A stretch of 42,538 bases of DNA from the NCBI GenBank assembly GCA_002490525.1, contig DKUE01000024.1:1-42538 (forward strand), written 5' to 3'. The translations under genes were made by a program, and so were the position numbers. The notes under the pieces are model-generated. The model had not been told where the DNA came from and made no database searches. It saw only the letters and a program-made list of their open reading frames with translations. Positions 8,180-16,693 of the stretch are shown here, in pieces (the stretch's first letter is position 1; every line of letters starts with the position of its first letter). Source of the DNA: Ruminococcaceae bacterium UBA7212 (GTDB lineage: Bacteria; Bacillota; Clostridia; Oscillospirales; Acutalibacteraceae).

Positions 8180-8923
8180 ATGAAAGAACTTATGAAACAA
8201 ATCAATCCGTTGGAAATATATAAAAGTCCATACGGTATGCGCAGAATTTGCATGATGTTGGCAAGCGTTTTGCTGATGGGATTCGGCGTATCGGTGTTTT
8301 CACTGTCTGACCTCGGCGTGGACCCGTTCACGGCTATGAATATGGCAGTCAGCGCAAAATTGGGAATAGGCTTCGGATTTTATCAAATGCTTGTAAACGG
8401 TGTTTTACTCGGCTTCGTTTTGCTTTGCTCCAAAAAACTGGTAAACCTCGGTACGGTTTTTAATATGGTTGGCGTGGGCTATGTTTGCGAATTCTTTACG
8501 GGACTGTATGCCCGATTTATTCCCGCACCCGTATTTTTGCCCGTGAAATTACTTTTGATGGCTTCCGGCGTGTTGCTTTTAAGCTTGGCGGCGTCGCTGT
8601 ATTTCACCGCATCTCTCGGCGTTTCACCGTATGACGCTATGGGCTTTGTGTTGCATGACAAAACACATGTGCAATATAAGTGGTGCCGTGTAATTACGGA
8701 TATTGTCTGCACGGCGGCGGCGTTCCTGTTTTCGGGACCTGTCGGTATCGGTACGGTGGTTACGGCATTTTGCATGGGACCGATTGTTTCCTTCTTTAAT
8801 ACAGCGGTTTCGGAAAAACTGCTGTATACACACGGCTTCAAGTTTCGGTTGGTTGTACGGTTTTATGATTTTTCCCGCGTTGGCGGTACGTTTATTTCCC
8901 CGAACGGCAGATTTGTTGCGTAG
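8180..8923 (+). CDS. YczE/YyaS/YitT-type integral membrane protein
   Basis: This 247-residue protein has five to six predicted membrane helices. It matches the YczE/YyaS family pattern: an N-terminal MLASVLLMGFGVSVFSLSDL followed by GVDPFTAMN, and a second half repeating LGVSPYDAMGF. The two copies of the G(V)(D/S)P motif suggest an internal duplication. The family is widespread in Firmicutes and has no established transport substrate. The ATG at 8180 has an AAGGCGG site ahead of it. An in-frame ATG at 8153 would add nine residues but lacks a comparable site. Monocistronic, with a promoter and terminator of its own. Confidence 0.82.
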   Translation: MKELMKQINPLEIYKSPYGMRRICMMLASVLLMGFGVSVFSLSDLGVDPFTAMNMAVSAKLGIGFGFYQMLVNGVLLGFVLLCSKKLVNLGTVFNMVGVGYVCEFFTGLYARFIPAPVFLPVKLLLMASGVLLLSLAASLYFTASLGVSPYDAMGFVLHDKTHVQYKWCRVITDIVCTAAAFLFSGPVGIGTVVTAFCMGPIVSFFNTAVSEKLLYTHGFKFRLVVRFYDFSRVGGTFISPNGRFVA

Positions 8924-8972
8924 CCGGACGGCGCGAATTTAAACCCGATTTTGCAGGATATCTTTTTCCTTC

Positions 8973-8995
8973 GGCTGCCTTAGGCGGCCTTTTTT
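8973..8995 (+). terminator. Terminator of the YczE-type gene
   Basis: GGCTGCC pairs with GGCGGCC (one G-T pair) around a three-base loop, followed by six T. It lies 50 bases after the stop codon. Confidence 0.75.
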
Positions 8996-9110
8996 GCTTT
9001 TCAGAACAGTTTTTTGCGCAAAGCAATATCCCGATGCATGTATTTTATATGAGTTTTTTGTCAATGCTGTATACATTAGAAAGCTATTTTCAAAATCACG
9101 GGAGACGGAT

Positions 9111-9638
9111 ATGCAAAAACTGTTTTTTTATGCGCTTGCCGGAACTGCCGTTTTGTCCGTTGGCTGTTTGCTGGGCGGCCTTCTCACAGGAAAGGCTGTG
9201 TTTTTTATTTTCGCGCCGGCATCCGGCGTGCTGTTTTATCATGTCGGTATGCGGCTTGCTGTGGCGTATCTTGCAAAGCACCGTTATAATTTCAAAAATG
9301 CGTGGTTTTCGGAGAAAGCGTTTGAAAAGCCGCTTTATAAAAAACTGCATGTCCGCCGTTGGAAAAAACGGTTGCCATCGGGGAACCCCGAAAGCTATTC
9401 TATCGAAAACAGAACGCTGTTTTCAATTGTGCAAACCATGTGCCGCAATGAAATCATTCACGAGGTGAGTGCGCTTTTAAGTCTGCTCCCCATTGTGCTG
9501 GGGTTTTGGTACGGCGCGTGGGGCGTGTGGACTGTGACCTCCGTGTTCGGCAGCCTTTGCGATTTGCCGTTTGTCTGTATACAGCGCTATAACCGTCCGC
9601 GCCTGGTACGGTTGATGGAGAGAGGACAAAAAGGATGA
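9111..9638 (+). CDS. CrtO-like acyltransferase family membrane protein
   Basis: The 175-residue protein has two N-terminal membrane helices (about 4-45) and two near the C-terminus (about 118-155). Between them is a basic segment, NAWFSEKAFEKPLYKKLHVR, followed by WKKRLPSGNPESYS. Near the end it has QTMCRNEIIHE and QRYNRPRLVRL. This matches the family of glycosyl-4,4'-diaponeurosporenoate acyltransferase (CrtO of staphyloxanthin synthesis). Many clostridia carry such proteins without any carotenoid genes, and none are seen here, so the true acyl acceptor is unknown. The ATG at 9111 follows GGGAGACGG. Its stop codon lies one base before the inverted-repeat element at 9640. Confidence 0.7.
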   Translation: MQKLFFYALAGTAVLSVGCLLGGLLTGKAVFFIFAPASGVLFYHVGMRLAVAYLAKHRYNFKNAWFSEKAFEKPLYKKLHVRRWKKRLPSGNPESYSIENRTLFSIVQTMCRNEIIHEVSALLSLLPIVLGFWYGAWGVWTVTSVFGSLCDLPFVCIQRYNRPRLVRLMERGQKG

Positions 9639-9639
9639 G

Positions 9640-9888
9640 TAACCATAGCACACGCGTACGAATGCGATTTTCGCGGCAGTCTTTCAGCCTCAGCTTTGTT
9701 AAAAACCTCGTCAATCCGAAAGGATTGACTGCGTTTTATGCTGCGCAGAGTCAAAATTCCGCACCCGAAAATTCTGCGACCTAAAAGGCGCGGATTGCGG
9801 TGCAATTTTGGATGCGGAACGCGAAGCAAGGCTGTCGCCTTGCGAGGGCGATAAGTTAAAAAGTGTCCGGTCGCGTGTGCTATGGTTA
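9640..9888. mobile_element. MITE-like element with 17-bp perfect terminal inverted repeats
   Basis: The ends, TAACCATAGCACACGCG at 9640-9656 and its exact reverse complement at 9872-9888, enclose about 215 bases with no supported gene. Each end carries the dinucleotide TA, as expected for a TA target duplication of the Tc1/mariner type. Internal hairpins include GTCAATCC-GAAA-GGATTGAC near 9708-9727 and GCAAGGC-TGTC-GCCTTGC near 9827-9844. The region near 9762-9815 is an imperfect palindrome. No transposase is present, so it would be non-autonomous. Confidence 0.75.
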
Positions 9889-9931
9889 TACAAAATCAAC
9901 ATGCAAGTCTGTTTTTGTCGCAGGCTTATTC

Positions 9932-9961
9932 TTGACAACAGACCTTGTTTTTTGCTATGAT
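9932..9961 (+). promoter_or_regulatory. Promoter of the PASTA pseudokinase gene
   Basis: TTGACA (9932-9937) and TATGAT (9956-9961) are 18 bases apart. The start codon lies 88 bases downstream. The promoter lies just outside the inverted-repeat element. Confidence 0.75.
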
Positions 9962-10048
9962 ATATACTCGTAAAGATAGGTCTTACTCTAAGAATCCATG
10001 GGCTGAAATCCGATGAGGAAAAACATTTGAGTTCGGAGGGCTGATAGA

Positions 10049-11713
10049 ATGCAGGATACACTTTGTATGGGCTGTATGAAAGAAATCGGAGAGGCGGAGG
10101 TCTGTCCGTACTGCGGTTTTTCAAAAGACACGCCGCAAATTGCGCCGTATTTGCCGTTGCATACATTGGTGGCGGAGCGGTATTTAATCGGTAGGGTGCT
10201 GTCCGCAGGCGGCGACGGTGTTACATATATGGGCTGGGACTGCACGCGTAAGATTGCGGTACAGATTCGGGAGTTTTTGCCCGAACAGCTGATTTCCCGT
10301 ATACAGGGCACAAATTCCGTGCAAATCAAACGCGGCGGCGAATTACTGTTCCGCGACGGATTGTCGGCATTTCTTGATTTGTGGCGGAAATTGGCACGAG
10401 TACGTTCGTTGACGGCAATTGTGCCCGTGTTGGATATTTTTGAAGCAAACGAGACAGGCTATGCTGTTTCGGAGTATGTGGAAACCATTACCCTGCGTGA
10501 GTTTTTACTGAAAAGCCGTACGGGGTATCTGTCGTTTGAGCAGACGAAAGCATTGCTGATGCCTGTGGTGTCCACGGTGTCCAAACTGCACGAAATGGGT
10601 ATTGTGCACTGCGGGATTTCGCCGAACTCCCTTTGCCTGGGGCGCGACGGTAAAATCCGTTTGACGGATTTCATGATTCCCGATGCGCGTGTAATGAACA
10701 GCGGCTTTTCTGCTGAACCTGTTTCAGGTTATGCGGCAATTGAACAGTACAGCCGTTCGGGCAGTATCGGTCCGTGGACGGATGTTTACGCTTTCGGTGC
10801 GGTGACTTACCGTATGCTTATCGGCAGTATGCCGCAGGAAGCACCTGAACGTGTTGCCAACGATAAGCTGATGATTCCCGCCAAATTTGCCGAGAGCCTG
10901 CCTGCGTATGCGGTGAGTGCGATTCAGCACGCTTTGGCCATCACACCCGACAGCCGTACCGAATCGATTGATGACTACCGTGAGGAACTTTCCGGTTCGC
11001 CGAAGGTCATTGTTGCGGAAAAGAGCGCGGCGGATGCGGCACTAAAAGCGAAGACCACTGAGGAAGAAGAGGCAGAACGCCGCCGCAAGGAAAAAATGCG
11101 CAAGGAGATATTGCGCAAACAGGAACAGACGCGTATGCTGCTGATTTCCTTCGGTGTGGTGATTGCGGTCGGGCTTTTGGTGCTCGGCGGATATTTGTTC
11201 TTTACGCGTGACACTGCAGGAACCGATAACCCAGGTGCCGCTGTAGAGCAGGAACTTGTAGATGTGCCGAATTTTACCGGACAGAGTTATACACGTATCA
11301 AAAGCGATACGGTTTTAAATGAGCGTTTTCATTTTGTAGTAGAATACGCTTATGACAGCAATGTCGAGGCGGAGTATATTATTTCGCAGGGGACTGACGA
11401 AGGACAGCGTGTGCCGATGGGTTCGGATTTAAAAATTGTGGTCAGCAAGGGGACAGAGTATATTACGCTGCCCGATGTATCCGGTATGCAGTATGATGCC
11501 GCCGTGCAAACGCTGATAGCCGCAGGCTTTACCTGTACCAAGGTGGAAAAGGAAAACGACGGTACGCACACAGCGGGCATTGTGATTGCCACAACACCTG
11601 AGCACGGCAAGGAATACGAAAAAGGAAAAGAGATATTTGTACAGGTTTGGGGCGAAGTGCCCACTACCCAGCAAAGCGGGATCGGCGGTTTGTTCGGCGG
11701 CTTGCTTGGATAA
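10049..11713 (+). CDS. Zinc-ribbon, kinase-like (probable pseudokinase), PASTA membrane protein
   Basis: 554 residues. The order is a zinc ribbon (C6, C9, C19, C22), a Hanks-type kinase fold (about 45-310), an acidic/basic helix (335-362), one membrane helix (about 363-385), and two external PASTA domains (about 404-467 and 471-536). The kinase lobe keeps a glycine loop (GRVLSAGGDG) and the late motif YAAIEQY...GPWTDVYAFG. The catalytic residues are changed: the VAIK lysine aligns with R74 (VQIREFLP), HRD reads H187-C-G, the following Asn is S194, and DFG reads D207-F-M. PASTA domains bind muropeptides, so a cell-wall sensor or scaffold without phosphotransfer is likely. GGAGG precedes the ATG. 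Domain calls are secure; loss of activity is inferred. Confidence 0.88.
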   Translation: MQDTLCMGCMKEIGEAEVCPYCGFSKDTPQIAPYLPLHTLVAERYLIGRVLSAGGDGVTYMGWDCTRKIAVQIREFLPEQLISRIQGTNSVQIKRGGELLFRDGLSAFLDLWRKLARVRSLTAIVPVLDIFEANETGYAVSEYVETITLREFLLKSRTGYLSFEQTKALLMPVVSTVSKLHEMGIVHCGISPNSLCLGRDGKIRLTDFMIPDARVMNSGFSAEPVSGYAAIEQYSRSGSIGPWTDVYAFGAVTYRMLIGSMPQEAPERVANDKLMIPAKFAESLPAYAVSAIQHALAITPDSRTESIDDYREELSGSPKVIVAEKSAADAALKAKTTEEEEAERRRKEKMRKEILRKQEQTRMLLISFGVVIAVGLLVLGGYLFFTRDTAGTDNPGAAVEQELVDVPNFTGQSYTRIKSDTVLNERFHFVVEYAYDSNVEAEYIISQGTDEGQRVPMGSDLKIVVSKGTEYITLPDVSGMQYDAAVQTLIAAGFTCTKVEKENDGTHTAGIVIATTPEHGKEYEKGKEIFVQVWGEVPTTQQSGIGGLFGGLLG

Positions 11714-11745
11714 CCGTAACCGACGCTAAAATAAGTTTATGGGTT

Positions 11746-11785
11746 GACACCCGCCGAAAGAATTTTTTTCGGCGGGTGTCGTTTT
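11746..11785 (+). terminator. Terminator of the pseudokinase gene
   Basis: A 14-bp stem (GACACCCGCCGAAA at 11746-11759 with its complement at 11767-11780) is followed by GTTTT. It lies about 33 bases after the stop. Confidence 0.8.
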
Positions 11786-11946
11786 GGCGGTCGGCAGGGC
11801 AGGTGAGAACTCGTTTTCTGTAGGCTGGGCGTATTACGGTTCTAGAGAGATATTACGAAAAAATTACAGAAAAAGGAAGAAGAATAAAATCCGCAAACAG
11901 AAGTATTAAGACTTTCGGAAATCTATTGCCGCCGGAACAGCATCTG

Positions 11947-12015
11947 TTTATACTGCATTTAGGACAAAAAAATCAAACGGTATCGGATATATATTTTTTG
12001 TTTTTGCAGTATAAA
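11947..12015 (+). promoter_or_regulatory. Inverted repeat ending at the ribosome site of the CmpB-like gene
   Basis: TTTATACTGCA (11947-11957) is repeated in inverse as TGCAGTATAAA (12005-12015). The right arm runs into the AAAGGAGA ribosome site (12013-12020). The arms are 47 bases apart. They could pair in the mRNA beside the Shine-Dalgarno sequence or bind a dimeric protein. The rest of 11786-12026 shows nothing recognisable. Confidence 0.4.
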
Positions 12016-12026
12016 GGAGAACGCAT

Positions 12027-12704
12027 ATGACGGCGAATACAGAAACACGCTTACAAATAACGCGGGAAAATGCAGACGACATTACCTATCAAAATATGTT
12101 TTGGCTGTTTATGCTCGGCAATGTGGCGGGCGTATTGTTAGAGGGCATTTGGTGTTTCGCGCGGTTTCACCGCTGGGAATCGCATGTGGTTACGGTCTGG
12201 GGTCCGTTTTGTTTAATTTACGGCGTGGGCGTTGTAATTTTGTATATTGCCGCCGCAAAGCTCAAGCGGCATAATATTGTTGTGCGTTTTTTGGCAGTGG
12301 CGTTGATTCTGGACGCCGTAGAATATTTCTGCGGTTGGCTGATTGATTTCGGCTTGGGCATGAAAGCCTGGGATTACAGCCATGAATTTTTGAATGTAAA
12401 GGGGCGCATCTGCTTTTTTATGACGCTGGTCTGGGGCGCGGCAGGGATTTTGTTTGCGCGGTTCTGCATGCCCGCGGTTCAAAAGATGTTTCGGAAAATA
12501 CATGGACGGAGGTGGAAAGTCGCCTGTGCGGTTTTATCTGTTTTTATGCTTGTCAATCTTTCGGTGACGGCGATTGCCATGGTGCGCTGGTCGGCACGGC
12601 ATGAAAATATTGCGGCATCTTCTTACATCGGTCAGCTTGCCGACCGTCACTTTAACGACGAATTTATGCAGAAAAGATTTATGGAGTGGAGCTTTATACA
12701 ATAG
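12027..12704 (+). CDS. CmpB-type putative ABC transporter permease / membrane protein
   Basis: The 225-residue protein has five predicted membrane helices. It matches the family annotated as putative ABC-transporter type permease (CmpB-like). Matching blocks are FWLFMLGNVAGVLLEG near the N-terminus, HVVTVWGPFCLIYGVG, and EYFCGWLIDFGLGMKAWDYS with FLNVKGRICF in the middle. No ATP-binding subunit lies beside it, and the family name rests on weak similarity, so a transport role is unproven. AAAGGAGA lies six bases upstream of the ATG. A terminator follows at 12745. Confidence 0.75.
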   Translation: MTANTETRLQITRENADDITYQNMFWLFMLGNVAGVLLEGIWCFARFHRWESHVVTVWGPFCLIYGVGVVILYIAAAKLKRHNIVVRFLAVALILDAVEYFCGWLIDFGLGMKAWDYSHEFLNVKGRICFFMTLVWGAAGILFARFCMPAVQKMFRKIHGRRWKVACAVLSVFMLVNLSVTAIAMVRWSARHENIAASSYIGQLADRHFNDEFMQKRFMEWSFIQ

Positions 12705-12744
12705 AATCGTTTTTTTGTATAGATTTGGGGTTTGTTTTTCTACT

Positions 12745-12778
12745 GTTCCGTGCATTGCATTGTACGGAACTTTTTTTT
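12745..12778 (+). terminator. Terminator of the CmpB-like gene
   Basis: GTTCCGT (12745-12751) pairs with ACGGAAC (12764-12770) and is followed by eight T. It separates this gene from the metallophosphoesterase. Confidence 0.85.
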
Positions 12779-12812
12779 ATAATAATATGTAGAGAGAAAA
12801 GGGGGCGGCGCA

Positions 12813-14186
12813 GTGTTATCTTTTTATCAGATTACCGATTTGCATTATTATGCGGCGGATATTTTGAAACCGAAGGGCGATGCGTGGGAATACCGCGCAA
12901 AATATGACCAAAAATGTGTAGCGGAAAGCGGCGCGATTTTGGATGCCGCAATTGATAAACTTCTTACAGATAAAGAAACCGAGGTCGTTCTTATCAGCGG
13001 CGATTTGGTCAGCGACGGCGAAAAAGAGGGGCATTACGCCCTGCCCGAAAAGCTTCGGCGCTTAACTGCGGGCGGCAAGCGTGTGTTTGTTCTGACGGCA
13101 ACGCATGATGTTGCGCCGTACCCGCCGTATCCGAAAACCTATTTTGCCGACAGGGGCGAGGTGCAGTCTGAAGGGCTCCGAAAGCCCGAACTTTTAGAGT
13201 TATATTGGGAGTTCGGTCCGAAAGATGCGCTTTCTGTACACCGTGAAAGCTTTTCCTATGTTACTAAACTTGCGGAACACATCCGTCTGTTCGCACTCAA
13301 CGATGACGGCGTCGGCTGGGAACGCGGGTTTCACGGCTATCTGGAATCAGAGCTGCAATGGCTGAAAGAACAGTTGGAAGAGGGCCAAAAAAGCGGGGAT
13401 ACACTGCTTGCGATGGGACATCATCCGCTTTTACCGCCGAGCCCTGTGTATAGTCCTGCCGATGAGATTCTCGGGGACCATGAAAAAATTGCCGCTTTGC
13501 TTGCTGACGCAGGTGTGCATTTTATGTTTACGGGGCACACACACATGCAGAATATCAGCTATTTTGATTCCCCGCGCGGCAACCGTATTTTTGACATCAA
13601 TACCGCAAGCTTAATCGGCTACCCGAGTCCGATTCGAAAGATGACGCTGACGGAAGAGACGCTTACGGTGGAAACACAGCATATCGACAAGCTTAATTGG
13701 GACCTCGGCGGCAAAAGCTATTTGGAATACAGCAAAGGCCATTTTGAATTTATGCTGCGGGATATTTTGGATTCCGCCGCGCACGATATCCGTCATTTTT
13801 GCGAAATCAGTCAGGGGTTCAGTTTGTCTAAAGAAAAGGCGTGGAAGCTGCGCGTGCCGATTTCGGCGGCGGGTAAGCTGATGGACCGATTGACCTTTCA
13901 GAAAGCGGGGCGGCTTTTACTTTGTGCCAAGAAAATCCCGCCCGAGATGCGCGAGAGGCGGCTGTGCGATTTTGTGATTGACGTAGTGCGCAATATTTAT
14001 GCGGGCGATGAGCCTTACACGCCCGATACGCCTGAATATGTCGCTTTCATGGCGCTGGCAAACCGCTTGATGCCGATTTTGCGGCGCGTTTTGAAAGCAT
14101 CTGACCCAAAAGCCTTTTTAGAAGGCGTTTTGTACAACAGCGGTTACCCCGACAACGATGCGGTTTTGCCCGTGCCGAAAAAATAG
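12813..14186 (+). CDS. Metallophosphoesterase family protein
   Basis: This 457-residue protein has the calcineurin-like phosphoesterase motifs in order: D9-x-H11 (QITDLHYY), GDLVSDGE (D64), G202-H-H, and GHTH (242-244), with a long alpha-helical C-terminal extension (about 290-457). The third motif, normally GNHD/E, reads TATHD (T97-H98), so the metal-binding Asn is replaced by Thr. The start is GTG, preceded by AAAGGGGG. It has no signal peptide and is probably cytoplasmic. The ATG of a GPH symporter follows 14 bases later, so the pair is likely co-transcribed. That suggests a hydrolase acting on an imported glycoside or sugar phosphate, which is inference only. Confidence 0.85.
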   Translation: MLSFYQITDLHYYAADILKPKGDAWEYRAKYDQKCVAESGAILDAAIDKLLTDKETEVVLISGDLVSDGEKEGHYALPEKLRRLTAGGKRVFVLTATHDVAPYPPYPKTYFADRGEVQSEGLRKPELLELYWEFGPKDALSVHRESFSYVTKLAEHIRLFALNDDGVGWERGFHGYLESELQWLKEQLEEGQKSGDTLLAMGHHPLLPPSPVYSPADEILGDHEKIAALLADAGVHFMFTGHTHMQNISYFDSPRGNRIFDINTASLIGYPSPIRKMTLTEETLTVETQHIDKLNWDLGGKSYLEYSKGHFEFMLRDILDSAAHDIRHFCEISQGFSLSKEKAWKLRVPISAAGKLMDRLTFQKAGRLLLCAKKIPPEMRERRLCDFVIDVVRNIYAGDEPYTPDTPEYVAFMALANRLMPILRRVLKASDPKAFLEGVLYNSGYPDNDAVLPVPKK

Positions 14187-14199
14187 GAGGGAGTTTATA

Positions 14200-15675
14200 A
14201 TGGAAACCTACACACCGAAAAAAGAATGGCTGGCGTATTGCGTTGGCGCGCTCGGACAAGGTATGATATATGCGATTATGAGCTCGTACATATCGGACTT
14301 TTATATGAATGTTCTGAAGCTGACACCGTTGTTCGTGTTGCTTTTGATGCTGTTGGCGCGTGTCTGGGATGCTGTTAATGACCCGATTATGGGTTATGTG
14401 ATGGACAGGGCACATCCGAAACGCGGCAAAATGCGTCCGTATCTTTTGTATACGCCGATTCCGATTGCGATTCTAACTGTTTTGCTGTTCTACGCACCGA
14501 ATCTTTCGGGTGCAAAGCTGATGATTTATGCAGCGGTGACTTATGTGCTGTGGGGCATGATTTATACTGCCTCCGATGTGCCGTTTTGGAGTCTGCCGAA
14601 TGCCATGACGCCGAATCCCGATGAGCGCGGGAGCATCATCAGCAAAGGACGTACCGCAAACGGCGTTGGTTCTGCTGTGCCGATGGCATTCTTTATGATT
14701 TTAGGCTTTATATTGCCGAAATTCAATTTGAGCGGTACGGAACTGGAAAAAACGAAATATATGGTCATTGCGCTGTTCTGCGCGGTAGTCGGCAATATTT
14801 TGTTTGCAAGTGTGTATTTCAAATCCAAAGAGCGTGTGCACATTCCTGACCCGCCCAAACGCAAAAAGGGTGAAAAGACCGCACTCGGACAGATTTTCAG
14901 CTGTAAACCGCTGATGCTGACCGCCGCCATGGGGATTCTTTCTTCTGCGCGGTATATGTATCAGGCGGGCGCGGTGCATGTGGCACGGTACAGCTTTTAC
15001 ATCGGCAAGGATTTGACGGGGTTGACGGAGCTTGAAAAGGAAGCCGCCCTGCAAAGCAATATTTCTTTGGTTTCCACTGTATTCCAAATTGCAAGTGCGC
15101 TTGGCATGTTCGGCGCGATGCTGTTGATGCCCGTGCTGTTCAAAAAGTTCAACTACAAGCAAATCATCATCACCACCTCCTTAATGGGCGCGGTTTCCAG
15201 TATGATTGTTTGGTTCCTAGGCTATGAGCGCTTTTGGTTGTGCGTGCCTTTCTTTGTGATTTCCTGTATTCCGCTCGGTGCCATCAATGTTTGTGCGTTC
15301 GCGATGATTGGTGACTGTCTCGATTATATGGAGTGGAAAACGGGTGCACGGCTGACGGGACTCGGTTCCGCGATTCAAAGCTTTGTCACAAAGCTCGGCA
15401 ATGCTATCAGTACGAGCTTTATCATTGTGATGTATATGATTGTCAATCTGGACGTGGCGAGCATCAGCGCCAAGGTAACGGCGAATCCGCTGGAGATGGA
15501 CGCGGGCGTGCGCACGGGTATGTTCAGCTTGATTTCAATTATTCCCGCCGTATCTCTGCTTCTTTGCACCGTACCGCTGTTCTTCTATGACTTGGTCGGT
15601 GAAAAGAAGGAACGGGTCACGCGCGAGCTTGCAGAACAACGCAAAGCACGCGGCGTGGTTATTGATGCGGAGTGA
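14200..15675 (+). CDS. GPH-family sugar:cation symporter (MFS)
   Basis: 491 residues with about twelve membrane helices. It has the family pattern of the glycoside-pentoside-hexuronide:cation symporters: ARVWDAVNDPIMGYVMDR near residues 48-65, KRGKMRPYLL soon after, and GDCLDYMEWKTGAR with a following glycine-rich stretch in the C-terminal half. Family members (such as MelB) import oligosaccharides or glycosides with Na+ or H+. The ATG at 14200 has a perfect AGGAGG site; an upstream in-frame ATG at 14158 lies inside the previous gene. Substrate unknown. A second GPH symporter lies at 21749. Confidence 0.9.
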   Translation: METYTPKKEWLAYCVGALGQGMIYAIMSSYISDFYMNVLKLTPLFVLLLMLLARVWDAVNDPIMGYVMDRAHPKRGKMRPYLLYTPIPIAILTVLLFYAPNLSGAKLMIYAAVTYVLWGMIYTASDVPFWSLPNAMTPNPDERGSIISKGRTANGVGSAVPMAFFMILGFILPKFNLSGTELEKTKYMVIALFCAVVGNILFASVYFKSKERVHIPDPPKRKKGEKTALGQIFSCKPLMLTAAMGILSSARYMYQAGAVHVARYSFYIGKDLTGLTELEKEAALQSNISLVSTVFQIASALGMFGAMLLMPVLFKKFNYKQIIITTSLMGAVSSMIVWFLGYERFWLCVPFFVISCIPLGAINVCAFAMIGDCLDYMEWKTGARLTGLGSAIQSFVTKLGNAISTSFIIVMYMIVNLDVASISAKVTANPLEMDAGVRTGMFSLISIIPAVSLLLCTVPLFFYDLVGEKKERVTRELAEQRKARGVVIDAE

Positions 15676-15699
15676 CAGGTTTGTGCCATCAAAAAAACA

Positions 15700-15735
15700 A
15701 TGTACCCCGTAGGGGGCGACAATCTCGGCGAACCA
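15700..15735. repeat. CGTAGGGGGCGAC-type intergenic repeat remnant
   Basis: TACCCCGTAGGGGGCGACAA resembles segments near 21496, 27463, 29058, 29118 and 29214, all in gaps between genes. It appears to be a degraded dispersed repeat. The rest of 15676-15899 shows nothing else recognisable. Confidence 0.45.
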
Positions 15736-15899
15736 CTGAAATCTGATAAAACTTTGCGGTACGCATCATCGTTCGTTCCCTATGAAACCCAAAAAATCAG
15801 GGAAACGGTTCTCTGACGGAAGGAAACAAATAAACGCCGCAGGAGCTTTTCTCGGTTTATGTTCAAGCTCGAAATATTAAAACGAATTGAGAGACCTCT

Positions 15900-16478
15900 A
15901 TGCGAAAAATACTGTTTGTCAACGCTTGCGTTCGACCGAATTCACGTACATACTTTTTGGCACAAACAGTGCTGGAAAAACTGGACGGAGAAATAACCGA
16001 GGTCTGCCTTTGCCGAGAAAATCTTGCACCGCTGTGCCGAAACCGGTTGGAAGAGAGAAACACACAGCTTGCGGCGCAAAATTATGCGGCACCGTTGTTT
16101 CAATATGCAAGGCAGTTTGCGGCTGCGGATGAAATCGTGATTGCCGCACCGTATTGGGATTTGGCGTTTCCGTCTGTATTGCGTATATATTTGGAGTATG
16201 TAACAGTTACGGGGCTGACCTTTCGGTATACCGAAGCGGGAGTGCCTGTCGGTTTGTGCCGGGCGAAGCGTCTGATTTATGTCACAACGTCAGGCGGCAC
16301 AATCGGCAGTCAAAACTTTGGCTATGACTATATTAAAGCTTTATCGAAAACCTTTTACGGTATTCCGAATGTGCGGTGCTTCCAAGCGGAAAATTTGGAT
16401 ATTCAGGGTGCGGATGTAGACCGAATCCTTCGGAAAGCCGTGCAGGAAATCGAAAACAGTGACATACAATCCCTGTAA
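15900..16478 (+). CDS. FMN-dependent NAD(P)H oxidoreductase (flavodoxin fold)
   Basis: The 192-residue protein resembles the NAD(P)H:quinone oxidoreductase / FMN-dependent azoreductase group. An N-terminal beta strand leads into the phosphate-binding turn ACVRPNSRTY. AAPYWDLAFPSVLRIYLEYV is the characteristic P-x-W/Y-x-x-x-x-P block near residue 83. TSGGTIGSQNFGYDYIK is the flavin-binding loop near 138. Such enzymes reduce quinones, azo compounds or nitro groups by two electrons in the cytoplasm. The ribosome site (GAGAG) is modest. Monocistronic. The exact substrate cannot be told from the sequence. Confidence 0.85.
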   Translation: MRKILFVNACVRPNSRTYFLAQTVLEKLDGEITEVCLCRENLAPLCRNRLEERNTQLAAQNYAAPLFQYARQFAAADEIVIAAPYWDLAFPSVLRIYLEYVTVTGLTFRYTEAGVPVGLCRAKRLIYVTTSGGTIGSQNFGYDYIKALSKTFYGIPNVRCFQAENLDIQGADVDRILRKAVQEIENSDIQSL

Positions 16479-16489
16479 GGCGTGCCCCC

Positions 16490-16670
16490 GGTGCCCGCAG
16501 AAATCTGCTGTAACTTCGCGGAACGACACAGCAAACTCCCTCAGTCACGCCTGCGGCTTGCCGGCCGCTGACGGCGGCAAGCCCTTTTGTCTGCTCCGCA
16601 GACATTTCCTTTATCAGGAGAATAACCCGCACTGCGGGGAATCACCCTCATAGAGGGTGCGGAAAGCGAT
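16490..16670. repeat. Cluster of short palindromes after the oxidoreductase
   Basis: This stretch holds several small hairpins in a row: GGCTTGCCG/CGGCAAGCC (16555-16563/16575-16583, followed by CTTTT, so possibly the gene's terminator), TGTCTGC/GCAGACA, CCCGCA/TGCGGG and CACCCTC/GAGGGTG. I see no coding sequence. The CTCCCTCAGTCACGCCTGCGG motif style resembles sequence near 3040-3080. Confidence 0.5.
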
Positions 16671-16693
16671 TTGCAGAGTATAACGTTCCCTGC

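Noticed and set aside
9711..10166. Minus-strand frames within the inverted-repeat element
   Set aside because: They span element ends and the next promoter, with no ribosome site or domain.
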